Shown: positions 35,359-45,880, numbered from the stretch's first letter. The stretch is 64,000 bases of DNA from Marinobacter salinisoli (GCF_017301335.1 NZ_CP071247.1:3652532-3716531), one strand, 5' to 3'. Numbers and translations are program-made. The notes: generated by a model not told the origin, from the sequence alone.

Positions 35359-38115
35359 TCAAAGTACGCCATTATAGCCTTCGGCGGGGCCGGGCTGCGT
35401 TCCCGAGCTGGCCACTGCAAGCAGAAACTTTTCAACCTTTTGTTCAATGTTGCTTTCGACTGTCTTCAGACGAAGCAAAGGTAAGCCCCCCTTATCAAGG
35501 ATGCTGTCCTTGAGGGCGTCCCATTTCATCTGCTGCGGTTTATCGTGGTCACCTCCGTCCACCTCTATGACAGCCAACGGTTTTTTGCCGACCTTAAAGT
35601 AGAGCACGAAATCACAACGGCTTCGGCCCATCATGAAACCTCGCTCGCCGTCAGTCAGCCTCTCATTGTCAAACGACACCAACTGATTCAAGGCTATCTG
35701 GGTATGGAAGATGATCGCCTGATTGGACCGGTGTGAAAGGCGATCGCGTAATATCGCGGACACAATCTGCTCGGACTGGAATTGTGAGTCGCCAGACCTC
35801 AGACGGGACCGAAGTTTTTCCAGCGACTGGTCATACTCTCGATAAAGCAAATCGAAAGCCGACACCACAGGCGAACGGTGAATCTGGTCTGTTTCATTCG
35901 CGTAATACTCGATGTAGCGGATCAACGCGGCAACAGGCCCACTCGATGACACAAATACGTCTTTGCCCGTCACCAGAGTAAACCGCTTCCTGGCCCTGGA
36001 CACAGCAACGTTGATCAAATGGGGATCGTCGACAAACGCAAGATTTCTCTGGTTGCTGGCTTTCTTGTCCAAGACCGTTGAGAAGACAATCTCATCGCAC
36101 TCCCTGCCCTGAAACTTATGAGTCGTATCCTTGACAAAACTGGCTGGAAGATGTGAATTCGACAAAGCCACCTGTGCGTTATAAGGCGCGATGAACCCCC
36201 GCTTGGAACTCTCATCCCACTGGTTGCTTCCCCCTTGCTCCAAGACATGAAGCAAGGAATCCAGTTCACGTTGGTTTTTAAAGCGACGGGTATGATTTCC
36301 TCGAGCGGTGACAATTAGTTGAAGGGCCTTTTCACCCGAGTCCCGGGTCATCGGAATAAGCTGGTTATCGTAGAATTGCTGGTTGCAGAATTGAATGATT
36401 CTCGGGTGACACCGGTAGTGCTCTTTTAGCAGAGTCACGGGAATAGTGTCACCGAATACCTGAAGGCAGGAATCCAGAAGGCTGTGTTTTTCGCAGTCAT
36501 ACCTTCTATCAGGCGCTGGGGGCCCGACCTTCGCGAAGATTGGGGGTAGCTGTTTTCTATCGCCGACAATCACAAGGTTCCGGGCGCAGCCCAGAGCCAG
36601 TATTCCCGGAACGATATCCTGCTGAGATGCTTCGTCGATGATGGCATAGTCCAGAACCGTTCCTGGTTTAAGAGAATTGATGATGGAATGCGTACTACTG
36701 CCGATGATGGGAAAGCGCTTTAAAAACTCATCAATCCGGTCGCGGTAACCTCTGGACGTAAACGCCTCGTGCGACCACGGTTTTGCTTGAAGCCTGTCTT
36801 TCAGGTAGGCCATGGATGATGTGGTCGTGCTCTTCAATAGCGACTCAAAATCGCCTTTCTCCAAAATTTCCTCGCATGAAGCCAGCTCGGCCTCTTTCTC
36901 CTCCAAGGCCTGATCGTAGTAACGCAATTGCAAGGAGTGGATCACCAGGTCCCGCTGGGGCGGTGAGCGAAACGGTTTGGCTCGAAAAATCCGGAAGTTC
37001 AGCCAAAGCTCTAGTCGGTTTTTCAGAGTGATGGGCTTGTCATCAAGCATGGTCAGATAAGCCATCAAATCGGTGATTTTTTGCGTGGATAACCGATATT
37101 TTTCCAGTGGAGCAGTCCCGGGCGAGAGCGGACCGCTTTGCCGGTTTTCGTGTCGCCATTGCAGCAGATGCTGGCGCTCGATTTTCAGCTCATCGACTTC
37201 CGCTTGCAGTTTGCCCACTGTGTTCCGGGCATGTAAGAACGCCTTCAAGTGCTCGATCCGGGCCTCGATGTCCTCCAGCGGCGGCGCAGGTGGGTATTCA
37301 GCGGAGGGGACACAGGGAAGACTGGCAAAAAACTCTTCACGATTCTTGCTGTTGCCGAGTCTGGCAACCAGAAAATCCAACCGTTCTTGCTCCAGTTTCT
37401 CGTAAACGTTCTCTACGGCTGTATTGTTGTTGGAAAGAATGGCAACGGTTTCATCTCTCAGAACAATATTGGCCAGAATGTTCAATATTGTTTGTGTCTT
37501 TCCGGTCCCCGGAGGGCCCTCGATGACACTCACTTGTGAGGAAAAAACGCCCTCTACTGCCTCTAGCTGGCTTTCGTTGAGACCAAAAGGAAAAATAAGA
37601 TTTTCCGCTTTTTCTCGTGGCCGACTGGCCCCTGTGCAATACGCATCCAATACCACCTCGGGATTTGGGGGCAGAGAGTTCAGTTGGCGTAGCAGGTTCT
37701 CGGGAATGGCCGCATCTTCTCTGGGGCTGGCTTTCGCCCTTGCGAGCCGGCCCTCGGCGACAGAAAGAAAGTAAGGAAAGATGCCGCCATCCTTGAAGTC
37801 CGTTTTCTTGACGAGACGGATGTTGTCCATATCCATAACGTAGGATTTGGCTCCCGATGAATACTGGACCAGCGCCTGCTTGTTACCGTAAATCACGGCT
37901 TTGTCCACGGGGCTAAAGGCACTTCCCTCTTTCTTTACAAGGAGCACGTCTTCCATGACTTCAGTGGGCGTAATCTCACACTCATTGAGTGGACGTGTGT
38001 AGGATTTTCCTGAAGGGAAGAAGCAGGTCAGTTCCAGGCCTCGGCGAGAGTCCCGTATTCGCCAATCGCTGATCTGCCCGGTTTTATCCTGTCCGTTTAC
38101 GTGTATGGTGACCAT
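35359..38115 (-). CDS. Superfamily 1 helicase with C-terminal DUF2726 domain
   Basis: A 918-residue protein. After a ~170-residue N-terminal region, the UPF1-like SF1 helicase core has the Q-motif NESQLEAV, Walker A GPPGTGKT (200-207), Walker B DEAS (494-497), motif III GDRKQLPP (518-525) and motif VI NVAVSRARKR (702-711). A ~210-residue insert sits between motifs Ia and II. The last ~90 residues form a DUF2726-like restriction-endonuclease fold (D835 in CDFVL, E851 and D853 in VIEVDG; the usual lysine is replaced by Asp). It starts 25 bases after radD on the same strand: an operon. A role in DNA repair or defence is likely but unproven. Confidence 0.85.
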   Translation of the reverse strand: MVTIHVNGQDKTGQISDWRIRDSRRGLELTCFFPSGKSYTRPLNECEITPTEVMEDVLLVKKEGSAFSPVDKAVIYGNKQALVQYSSGAKSYVMDMDNIRLVKKTDFKDGGIFPYFLSVAEGRLARAKASPREDAAIPENLLRQLNSLPPNPEVVLDAYCTGASRPREKAENLIFPFGLNESQLEAVEGVFSSQVSVIEGPPGTGKTQTILNILANIVLRDETVAILSNNNTAVENVYEKLEQERLDFLVARLGNSKNREEFFASLPCVPSAEYPPAPPLEDIEARIEHLKAFLHARNTVGKLQAEVDELKIERQHLLQWRHENRQSGPLSPGTAPLEKYRLSTQKITDLMAYLTMLDDKPITLKNRLELWLNFRIFRAKPFRSPPQRDLVIHSLQLRYYDQALEEKEAELASCEEILEKGDFESLLKSTTTSSMAYLKDRLQAKPWSHEAFTSRGYRDRIDEFLKRFPIIGSSTHSIINSLKPGTVLDYAIIDEASQQDIVPGILALGCARNLVIVGDRKQLPPIFAKVGPPAPDRRYDCEKHSLLDSCLQVFGDTIPVTLLKEHYRCHPRIIQFCNQQFYDNQLIPMTRDSGEKALQLIVTARGNHTRRFKNQRELDSLLHVLEQGGSNQWDESSKRGFIAPYNAQVALSNSHLPASFVKDTTHKFQGRECDEIVFSTVLDKKASNQRNLAFVDDPHLINVAVSRARKRFTLVTGKDVFVSSSGPVAALIRYIEYYANETDQIHRSPVVSAFDLLYREYDQSLEKLRSRLRSGDSQFQSEQIVSAILRDRLSHRSNQAIIFHTQIALNQLVSFDNERLTDGERGFMMGRSRCDFVLYFKVGKKPLAVIEVDGGDHDKPQQMKWDALKDSILDKGGLPLLRLKTVESNIEQKVEKFLLAVASSGTQPGPAEGYNGVL

Positions 38116-38140
38116 AACCCTCTATCTCTAGTCTCCAGCC

Positions 38141-39910
38141 TCAAGCCTCATTGGCCATCCGATAGCTACCCTGATAATCAAACATCCGTTCCTGCACCTG
38201 CCAATAGTGCTTTTGCTTGCGGGCGATGACAAAGTCCGGTGCCGGCAACAGGGCTTGAAGCTCCAGCACTTCCTCCGCCTTGTTGAACGTTTTCGGCGCC
38301 TGGCTATTGGCGAAACGACGCCCGAACAGTTTATTGAACACGGCACGCTGTGCCGGCTTGCTGAAATCAAAGGACTCGCTGAGTTCTTCCCCGTCCTCGC
38401 CGTGGTAGGTGATTTTCAGCTTGCTGCCGGCGACACTTAACGTGATGCCGGCGCAGCGGATCACCATGGCATCCTTGAGTTTCAGGGCATCACGCAGCTG
38501 ATCATCCGGGTCGATAATGGCTTGGCGACACTGGTGGCAGTTGCGGGCCGCGATATCGTTCTCGGCCCCACAGTGGGGGCACTCCTTGAACCGGAAACGG
38601 TAATCGCACTGTTCCGGGCGCAGCCCTGCCGCTCCCTCCTCTTCCGCAGGCTCCAGCAGGCCCTGGCAACGGCGCCCGTAGTGTTCGATCACCCGGCCAT
38701 CGCTGTCGGTTTTGCCCCAGAAGATGTTGGCAAAGCCACAGCCCGGACAGAACACCTGCACCGGCTCGCTGTCCGGGCTTGGTTTCGGCTCCCCCACTTC
38801 CGGGTGATGCAGGTTCACGCTGTTGCCCGCGTAATCAATCACCAGGCAATCCTGCTTGCCGTCGTCGAGGCGAAGGCCACGGCCCACAATCTGCTGATAC
38901 AGGCTGACCGACTGGGTGGGGCGAAGAATGGCGATAAAGTCCACGTGGGGCGCATCAAAGCCGGTGGTAAGCACGGACACATTCGCCAGATACTTCAACT
39001 GCCGCTGCTTGAAGCGCTGGATCAGCTGGTCCCGATCCTTCTGATCGGTGGCGCCGGTCACCAGCGCGGTTTGCTGTTCCGGCAGATAGCCGGTGATCTC
39101 CCGGGCGTGATCCACCGTCGCCGCAAAGATCATCACCCCCTGGCGCTCTGCGGCCAGTTCCATCACCTGTTCAACGATGGCGCGGGTCACCCGCTTGTGT
39201 TTGCTAAGCAGCTGGTTGACGTCTTTCTCGGCGTATTCACCAAAGCGGTCCTGAGCCAGCGCGGAGAAATCGTATTGCGCCACCGCCGCGTTCACCAACT
39301 CGGGTTTGGTGAGATAGCCCCGGTTGATCATGTAGCTCAGCGGCAGTTCGTATATGCAGTGCACAAAAGGCTTATCGTCTTCGCTAGAACCGCGAACAAA
39401 GCCCCGGTAGTGATAGCGATAGATCCAGCCCATGGCCAGGCGATAGGGCGTGGCGGTGAGCCCCAGCACTTTGAGGGCGTCGTTCTGTTGCCGCAGCAGC
39501 TCGATGATCCGCTGGTACTGGCTGGTGTCTTCACCACTGACCCGATGGCACTCATCGATGATCACCAGCGAGTATTCATCCCGGAACTGATCCAGATTCG
39601 CCGCCACGGACTGCACACTGGCAAAGGTGACCTGATGCTGGCTTTCCTTGCGCTTCAGCCCGGCGGAGAAAATGCCGCCGGCTAACCCATAGCTCTCGTA
39701 TTTGGCGTGGTTCTGCTCCACCAGTTCCTTGACGTGGGTCAGCACCAGAATTTTGCGCCGGGCAAGACGGGCCAGCTCGGCGATGACCAGGCTCTTGCCC
39801 GCGCCGGTGGGCAGCACGATGACGGCAGACTCATCGGATTGGCGGAAGTGCCTGAGCGTGGCATCGACCGCTTCCTGTTGGTAGGGGCGAAGTTTGAAAG
39901 AACCATTCAT
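38141..39910 (-). CDS. radD: RadD-type SF2 helicase
   Basis: A 589-residue superfamily 2 ATPase, the length of E. coli RadD (YejH, 586). Motifs: Q-motif region LRPYQQEAV, Walker A PTGAGKS (34-40), DECH (119-122), TATPYR, and motif [10 protein letters not shown]. Zinc-ribbon cysteines follow (CPGC; CPHC...CHQC). RadD acts with single-strand binding protein and RecA in repair and recombination. No strong ribosome site before the ATG. The SF1 helicase gene follows after 25 bases. Confidence 0.9.
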   Translation of the reverse strand: MNGSFKLRPYQQEAVDATLRHFRQSDESAVIVLPTGAGKSLVIAELARLARRKILVLTHVKELVEQNHAKYESYGLAGGIFSAGLKRKESQHQVTFASVQSVAANLDQFRDEYSLVIIDECHRVSGEDTSQYQRIIELLRQQNDALKVLGLTATPYRLAMGWIYRYHYRGFVRGSSEDDKPFVHCIYELPLSYMINRGYLTKPELVNAAVAQYDFSALAQDRFGEYAEKDVNQLLSKHKRVTRAIVEQVMELAAERQGVMIFAATVDHAREITGYLPEQQTALVTGATDQKDRDQLIQRFKQRQLKYLANVSVLTTGFDAPHVDFIAILRPTQSVSLYQQIVGRGLRLDDGKQDCLVIDYAGNSVNLHHPEVGEPKPSPDSEPVQVFCPGCGFANIFWGKTDSDGRVIEHYGRRCQGLLEPAEEEGAAGLRPEQCDYRFRFKECPHCGAENDIAARNCHQCRQAIIDPDDQLRDALKLKDAMVIRCAGITLSVAGSKLKITYHGEDGEELSESFDFSKPAQRAVFNKLFGRRFANSQAPKTFNKAEEVLELQALLPAPDFVIARKQKHYWQVQERMFDYQGSYRMANEA

Positions 39911-40169
39911 TTGCAGAGCTTAATCGGTATCCGGATGAACAGGCCGCCATACTAGCAAAAGCCGGCTCGACACCCAGCCCATAGAGCGCCAAGAATTCCG
40001 CCCAGGGACGGTTCATTGATGGCCGCCGAGGTTAAGACGGTGTTGATAGTGACTCACATTGAGCCATCAGGACATCCGTACCGCTTTTCCCTATATCCCC
40101 ATTTCAGCAAGCATGCTAAAAGACTGCCCCCGGCAGTGGCTTGGGACTTCTCTCCATCAGGAACTCAGC

Positions 40170-40514
40170 ATGTCAGATAAATTTTTCTACAAAGGTCGGC
40201 AGGACGCTCGCCAGCACCACACCGCTTACGGCGGTTTTGAGACCAACGCCAGCAAAAAGAGTGGCAGCAAGAAGTACCCGCTTACGCTGGTGGTTACCAG
40301 TGAAGCCCGCAAGCTGGAACTAGAAGCACAGGTCGCCGAGGCGAAGCTGTATGCCAATATATCCGTTGATACCCGCGAGGGCGCCGTTGAATCCATCAAC
40401 GAGCTCACCGCCATCCTGAAGAAGAAAGGAACGGTCACCACGGCCAAAGCACCCTCCCGCAACGATTTATGTCACTGTGGTAGCGGAATCAAATTCAAGA
40501 AGTGCTGTGGCTAA
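40170..40514 (+). CDS. SEC-C metal-binding protein (PBPRA1643 family)
   Basis: A 114-residue protein ending in the SEC-C zinc motif RNDLCHCGSGIKFKKCCG. The N-terminus SDKFFYKGRQDARQHHTAYGGF is the hallmark of the PBPRA1643 SWIM/SEC-C family. Function unknown; SEC-C motifs bind zinc and often mediate protein contacts. The start at 40170 is at the conserved N-terminus; the frame is open 37 codons further upstream. The DUF3010 gene follows after 29 bases. Confidence 0.87.
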   Translation: MSDKFFYKGRQDARQHHTAYGGFETNASKKSGSKKYPLTLVVTSEARKLELEAQVAEAKLYANISVDTREGAVESINELTAILKKKGTVTTAKAPSRNDLCHCGSGIKFKKCCG

Positions 40515-40543
40515 CGGCAACGGGTTTGCAGAGGACGATAGCT

Positions 40544-40990
40544 ATGATTGTTTGTGGAGTGGAACTGACTGGCAGCGATGCCGTGGTGTGTTTGCTGAAT
40601 AGGGACAGGGGGCAGTTCAATCTGCCGGAGTGCAAGGTGCGCAAGGTGTCACTGCCGAAAAATCATAGCCGTGACGATCTGAAGCAATTCCAGATGGCCT
40701 TTGCGGAGTTGATGGCCGAGTACGGCGTCACCAGTGTCGCGATCAAAGAACGGATGCAAAAAGGCAGATTTGCCGGTGGTGCCATCAGCTTCAAAATGGA
40801 AGCGGCCATTCAACTGATCAACAGTGCTGAGCTTACGGTCACCTTGCTGTCATCCCAACTGATCAAGTCCACCCTGGCATCCAACCCGCTGCCCATTGCG
40901 TTTGCCGATACGGGTTTGAAGGCCTTTCAGGAAGCGGCCTTTATCGCCGCCTACGTAGGCCAGCTGCAAAGTGGTGCCCGTTCTAACTGA
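40544..40990 (+). CDS. DUF3010 family protein
   Basis: A 148-residue cytoplasmic protein beginning MIVCGVELTGSDAVVCLL, an RNase H-like fold opening, with IKERMQKGRFAGGAISFKMEAAIQL mid-way. I recognise it as DUF3010; the activity is unknown. It follows the SEC-C gene and overlaps the convergent gene at 40983 by eight bases. Confidence 0.82.
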   Translation: MIVCGVELTGSDAVVCLLNRDRGQFNLPECKVRKVSLPKNHSRDDLKQFQMAFAELMAEYGVTSVAIKERMQKGRFAGGAISFKMEAAIQLINSAELTVTLLSSQLIKSTLASNPLPIAFADTGLKAFQEAAFIAAYVGQLQSGARSN

Positions 40991-41267
40991 GAACGGAAAT
41001 GCCGTCGATCTCAGTCACCGTTTTGGCATCCGCCCGCTCAATGATTTTCAGAAGCGCGGATTGAATGGTTTCATCTTCCCGGGCGTCAGCACCACTCACA
41101 AACGTTTGTTTCTGAGGCTCTGCGCCCTCTTCCTCGGTAAATGAAATAACGACTTCCGTGGCTAAATCCGGCGTTTTACCAAAGTACTCCAGCGAAACTA
41201 ACGGATAGCCGTGAAAGCCTTTCTTAACCTGCTTTGCAATACGCTTTTTTGCTTTATCCAATTGCAT
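40983..41267 (-). CDS. Small conserved-looking protein, unknown
   Basis: A 94-residue soluble alpha/beta protein (KKRIAKQVKKGFHGYPLVSLEYFGKTPDLATEVVISFTEEEGAEP...). I cannot name its family. A weak AGG site precedes the ATG. The composition matches the neighbouring genes. It converges on DUF3010 with an eight-base overlap. Confidence 0.65.
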   Translation of the reverse strand: MQLDKAKKRIAKQVKKGFHGYPLVSLEYFGKTPDLATEVVISFTEEEGAEPQKQTFVSGADAREDETIQSALLKIIERADAKTVTEIDGISVLS

Positions 41268-41356
41268 AATAAAGGCCTGTCGCTGAGCTCAACTCTTGGG
41301 TGCCGAATAGATACCCGGTAACTATCAATTGCCAATTCCATGCGGTTGAATCTATC

Positions 41357-41398
41357 AGAAAATAAGGGAAATAGATCTGCCCCTGTTTTCTCATCACC
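41357..41398. other. Possible remnant of a RAYT-type flank
   Basis: In the 277-base gap before the TPR gene, a stretch around AAATAAGGG and AGATCTGCCCCTGTTTTC resembles the short motifs that flank REP-associated tyrosine transposases in proteobacteria. No transposase is present and the match is weak. The rest of the gap shows nothing I can name. Confidence 0.2.
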
Positions 41399-41544
41399 CG
41401 TCGTAAGCCTGTCGCTGTTCATTCAGCCACGACAGGAGTAAATTTGAGTTTGTAAGCTGCGCATGCAGAGCCAGCAACTGGCAGTTCGTATTCAGCTTCT
41501 GACCCGAATAAACATGCCGGCTCCACCACCACTGGAGTCATGTC

Positions 41545-43170
41545 ATGAACACACTCTCTCGTTTAACACTCGCTGTTTCTCTGAGCTTTATCCCCCCCGC
41601 AATCGCACATCAGGACACCATGAATGATGGTCATGCCCATAGCGCCGGGGATGACGTCGGCACCGTTGATTTTCAGGCCGACTGTGATGACGCTGTACGC
41701 GCTGACGTCGATCACGCACTGGGCCTGATACATCACATGATGTACACCCAGGCCCGCGCCGAGTTCGACGCCATTACCCAGGCCGATCCCGGCTGTGCCA
41801 TGGCCCACTGGGGTGTCGCCATGTCGCTGTTCCAGCCGTTATGGGGCACCACGCCCAGTACTGACGATATCACCCTCGGTCGCCAGGAAATCCAGCTAGC
41901 CCGAGACGCTGCCGAAGAAGATCGTGAACGGCTGCTGATAAACGCCACCGCCGCGTTCTTTGAGCCGGATACCGACCAGGTCAACGAGCGGCTGGCCGGC
42001 TGGATTGAGGGTATGGAGCAGGCCTATCAAGCCTTTCCGGAAGACGCCAACGTCGCTACCCTTTATGCCTTGTCCCGCCTGACGCTGGCGCGGTCCGCTG
42101 AAGACCGCAAGACACTGCACAACGAAGCGGAAAAGGTACTGCGTGCCACCTGGGAGACCGAGCCCACCCATCCCGGGGCCGTGCATTACTCCATACACGC
42201 CACGGATGCCGATGGCCGCGCCGGCAACGCCACTGAAATCGTGGATTCCTATGCCGGGATAGCCCCCAGTGTTCCCCATGCCCTGCACATGCCGTCTCAC
42301 ATTTATGTGCGGCTCGGTGACTGGCCCCGGATGATTGAATGGAACAGCCAGTCCGCAGACGTGGCGGTCGATCACCAGGTCGATGGCGCCACATCCTTCC
42401 ACTACATTCATGCCCTTGATTATCTGGTGTATGGCCACCTCCAGCGGGGTGAAGACAGCGCCGCACACCGTGTCTGGGAGTCGGCCCAGGCCAACGGACC
42501 ACACCAGGCCAATTTCCCCGGGGCATTCCACCTGGCATCCATCCCCGCACGGCTGGCCGTTGAAGAACACGATTGGGAGGCGGCTGCCACCATTACCCCC
42601 CGTGCTGACGACTACATTAGCTGGGACACGTTCCCCTGGCCCGAGGCTCTGAGTTGGTTTGCTCGCGGGCTTGGGGCCGTCCACACCGGTGATCTGGAAA
42701 CCGCCCGCGAGGCTGAACAGCGCCTGGAGACTCTGGCGGAAGCCGCCCGGTCCGCTCCCGATCCGCGTTTCCCGACCTACATTGAGGTGGACCGGAGGAT
42801 CCTTGCCGGTTGGATAGCCAAGGCCGAGGGTGAACCCGACCGGGCCATCGAACTGATGCGTTCCGCCGGGGAGCTGGAAGCCACCGTCGAGAAGCATCCG
42901 GTCAGTCCCGGAACCCTGCTCCCTCCCTACGAGGCGCTTGGCGATCTGTTACTCGCCCTGGATCGCCCGGCCGAGGCCCTCAAGGCTTATCAGCAGTCGA
43001 ATCGCACCTGGCCGAACCGGTATAACACCCTGGAAGGAGCAGCCCGTGCGGCTAAATTGGCCGGCGATACCGGAGCCGCCGAGCAGTGGTCCCGTCGACT
43101 GCGGGAGATAGCCCCGGAAACAGAGAGGGACTCTGGCGAACAAATACAGGCAACGGCGGGGAGAAGTTAG
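41545..43170 (+). CDS. Exported tetratricopeptide-repeat protein
   Basis: A 541-residue protein with a signal peptide (LTLAVSLSFIPPAIAHQ). The mature part is made of TPR-like helical pairs: MMYTQARAEFDAITQADPGCAMAHWGVAMSL near 65, and later ALGDLLLALDRPAEALKAYQQSNRTWPNRYN near 465-495. A His-rich stretch (HQDTMNDGHAHSAGDD) follows the cleavage site. It is probably periplasmic and may scaffold other proteins. Partner unknown. GGAG precedes the ATG. Confidence 0.82.
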   Translation: MNTLSRLTLAVSLSFIPPAIAHQDTMNDGHAHSAGDDVGTVDFQADCDDAVRADVDHALGLIHHMMYTQARAEFDAITQADPGCAMAHWGVAMSLFQPLWGTTPSTDDITLGRQEIQLARDAAEEDRERLLINATAAFFEPDTDQVNERLAGWIEGMEQAYQAFPEDANVATLYALSRLTLARSAEDRKTLHNEAEKVLRATWETEPTHPGAVHYSIHATDADGRAGNATEIVDSYAGIAPSVPHALHMPSHIYVRLGDWPRMIEWNSQSADVAVDHQVDGATSFHYIHALDYLVYGHLQRGEDSAAHRVWESAQANGPHQANFPGAFHLASIPARLAVEEHDWEAAATITPRADDYISWDTFPWPEALSWFARGLGAVHTGDLETAREAEQRLETLAEAARSAPDPRFPTYIEVDRRILAGWIAKAEGEPDRAIELMRSAGELEATVEKHPVSPGTLLPPYEALGDLLLALDRPAEALKAYQQSNRTWPNRYNTLEGAARAAKLAGDTGAAEQWSRRLREIAPETERDSGEQIQATAGRS

Positions 43171-43233
43171 AAGACTGTGAGGATATTGGCCTGCAATTGA
43201 TCTGAGCGAAGGGGCGTTTGAATGTCGTTTGTC

Positions 43234-43386
43234 TTACGGGACTTGTTCGAACGCCCAATCGAGCCAATGAACCTCAACGCCACACCAAGCGAGCAGCGCA
43301 TCATCGCATTGGCAGCAATGCCTTATCAGGGCATCGACGGTTTCCTGTTGGTAGGGGCGCAGTTTGAAAGGGGCATAAACTTTCAT
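43234..43386 (-). pseudogene. 5' remnant of a radD-like helicase gene
   Basis: A 50-codon frame on the minus strand starts at ATG 43386 and begins [19 protein letters not shown], matching RadD residues 5-17 ([13 protein letters not shown]). About 38 of 42 bases are identical to the intact radD start (39860-39900). Homology ends after ~22 codons and the frame stops before any Walker A motif. It is a truncated duplicate or the stump of a lost paralogue. Confidence 0.6.
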
Positions 43387-43422
43387 ACGAAAGCTGGAGC
43401 GTGGTGTCACCCTTCAGCTGGC

Positions 43423-43878
43423 TTACAGATACCGACCACCAGCCCCAATCACCACCACGATCACTCCAAGAATCAGGTTGGTGCCCACCAGCCTGCGGAT
43501 CTGCCCTACCTGGCGCCCACCTTCTTGAGGGTCCTGGTTGGCAACGGCCTGCTTAAGCCGCCTGAAGGGGGCAAAATAGACATGGAAATACAGGAGCATC
43601 ATCACAATTCCCAATCCCTGCATAACGTGAATGTGCCAACCGGCACCCGCCATGCCACCGAATACGTTGAAGATCATCCAGTAACCGCTCACCAGCAACA
43701 GGATCACAGCAGCCCACACCCATCGGAAAAATCGGGACAGGGTACGACACCAGAGCTCGCCCCTTTGGGACGCACCGATCACCTCAACCACCGCTGGGCG
43801 CATGGCCATATAGGCGAAAAACATGCCGCCAACCCAAATAACGGCAGAGAGAACATGTAATGCAATGGCCAGACTCAT
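43423..43878 (-). CDS. CopD-like membrane protein
   Basis: A 151-residue protein with four membrane helices and histidines near helix ends (IALHVLSAVIWVGGMFFAYM; WHIHVMQGLG; LYFHVYFAP), as in the CopD/DUF2269-type families that may bind haem or copper. The start at 43878 follows GGGAG; the upstream frame adds 26 unrelated residues. It stands alone between the radD remnant and the small urease-side gene. Confidence 0.72.
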   Translation of the reverse strand: MSLAIALHVLSAVIWVGGMFFAYMAMRPAVVEVIGASQRGELWCRTLSRFFRWVWAAVILLLVSGYWMIFNVFGGMAGAGWHIHVMQGLGIVMMLLYFHVYFAPFRRLKQAVANQDPQEGGRQVGQIRRLVGTNLILGVIVVVIGAGGRYL

Positions 43879-44045
43879 AAAGCGACTCCCGGAAAATGTG
43901 TGAGCATAAGCCCCAGCCACATCAAAACCAAACCCTTTCAATGGATTGCCTGTCAACCGGCACTTCCGTAATGCGCGGGACTAACACTACATGACCTCTA
44001 CCTTAACCGGCTGCCTTAAGTGCAACTAATATCACGTAGAAAACC

Positions 44046-44078
44046 AAAAAAGCTGTGAGGTAGCACCACACAGCTTTC
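44046..44078 (-). terminator. Terminator of the small gene at 44143
   Basis: GCTGTG/CACAGC stem (44052-44057 and 44068-44073) with an 11-base loop, extended by A-T pairs, and six T on the minus strand. It would end transcription of the minus-strand gene, about 65 bases past its stop. The rest of this 264-base gap shows nothing further. Confidence 0.7.
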
Positions 44079-44142
44079 TGTTCTCGATGATTCTTGGCTC
44101 GGCTAGCCGACACCAGATTACCGATTGATCCCAACCCGCGTT

Positions 44143-44328
44143 TTAATCTTGTCCATTCCCCTTGCGCCCCATCAACGCATACAGCGCCACGATACCAGCC
44201 GCACCCGCAGCGAACAGATACTCAATATGCAGCCCATCCCCAATCGCCTCATGGCCACCGTGGCCCCAGGCCACACCTGAAGCCAGAACCATAGCGGCAG
44301 TCATGGCAATTCGTTTAGTCAGTTTCAT
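44143..44328 (-). CDS. Small exported/membrane protein with GHGGHE motif
   Basis: Sixty-one residues: a signal peptide-like helix (AMTAAMVLASGVAWG), a short GHGGHEAIGDGLH segment, a second hydrophobic helix (YLFAAGAAGIVALYALMG) and a basic end. It resembles the DUF6732-type small proteins. Sitting 41 bases downstream of ureG on the same strand, with histidines in the exported loop, it may relate to nickel handling, but this is only inference. Confidence 0.55.
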   Translation of the reverse strand: MKLTKRIAMTAAMVLASGVAWGHGGHEAIGDGLHIEYLFAAGAAGIVALYALMGRKGNGQD

Positions 44329-44369
44329 ATCTACTTTTCCCTAGTTCGTTAATTGTTTGGTGTGCGCTC

Positions 44370-45008
<639 letters not shown>

Positions 45009-45049
45009 AGGTTTTCTCCTCTTTGTTTTCTTACTCCGAGTCAGTCGGT

Positions 45050-45149
45050 AAGCAGGTAGACCTTTTTGAAAACCGCTTCGAGCACATCCATGTGCGCTTG
45101 AGCTGCGCCATCCTTGGCTCCGCACATTTTCAAAAAGGTCTACCTGCTT
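45050..45149. repeat. Intergenic stem-loop element A (ureF-ureG gap)
   Basis: Perfect 23-base inverted arms (45050-45072 and 45127-45149) enclose a 54-base core with CACATCCATGTG and CCATCCTTGG hairpins. The core resembles those of elements B and C; the arms do not. It fills most of the gap between ureF and ureG. It could be an mRNA processing, stability or attenuation element, or a mobile MITE-like repeat. Confidence 0.75.
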
Positions 45150-45175
45150 CCCTCCCCCAACCTCGGGATGATTTC

Positions 45176-45880
45176 TTAGCTTCTAAAAAGCCTTGAATAC
45201 TGGGTTTCATGTAAGGCACTGCCGAGGGCGAGCCCGGGCAGTACCGGTCCTAATTCGTCGTCTTGCAGGCCCAGGGCCTTGTCCACTGCGATCACCAGTT
45301 TGGGGCGCAGTTGTTCGGTTAATCGCTGGGCCGCTGTGTGGCCCAAAGGCATGGCTTTGCAGGCCACGGCCAGCTGGTTTTCCAGCCAGGCCCAGGCGAA
45401 GCCCAGCAGGGTCTGGCGTACGGGTACGCCCCGGCTGTAGGCGGCCCATGCGAACATGGCGGGGTAGCCGGGTTCTGCTGGCAGTGTGGCGCTGCCCTCT
45501 TCCGGCTGAGGCAGCAGGTTGAGGCTGCCGAGCAGGCGAACCAATGCGCCACCAAGGCGAATGTCTTCATCGCTCAGTTCAGCGGTTTCCCGGGTGGCGT
45601 GGAGCCACTGGTTCCACTGGGCGATGCTTTCGCTGTCGGCTTCGGCCCAGGCTTTCTGTAGCCGGGCCAGCAGGGGCAGTTCGCAGCGGGTCAGGCCGTC
45701 TTCCAGTACGCCTTCCAGCCATTCACCCAGCTCTGCTTCGGTGGTTACCCATTGCAGCTCGAAAGCGCTTTCCAGGCCCTGGGACCAGGCGAAGGCGCCG
45801 ATGGGCAGGGCCGGGCTGACCAGTTGCAGCAGGCCCAGCAGGGCCAGGTCGCCGGAGGCCGGATCAGTGGGTGTGACCAT
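45176..45880 (-). CDS. ureF: Urease accessory protein UreF
   Basis: A 234-residue helical protein that, with UreD and UreG, forms the complex activating the urease nickel centre. Landmarks: [23 protein letters not shown] at the N-terminus and the C-terminal SRLFRS. The start at 45880 overlaps the end of ureE by 17 bases, so translation is probably coupled; the frame stays open for 69 codons inside ureE but that is shadow. Length is normal. Confidence 0.95.
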   Translation of the reverse strand: MVTPTDPASGDLALLGLLQLVSPALPIGAFAWSQGLESAFELQWVTTEAELGEWLEGVLEDGLTRCELPLLARLQKAWAEADSESIAQWNQWLHATRETAELSDEDIRLGGALVRLLGSLNLLPQPEEGSATLPAEPGYPAMFAWAAYSRGVPVRQTLLGFAWAWLENQLAVACKAMPLGHTAAQRLTEQLRPKLVIAVDKALGLQDDELGPVLPGLALGSALHETQYSRLFRS

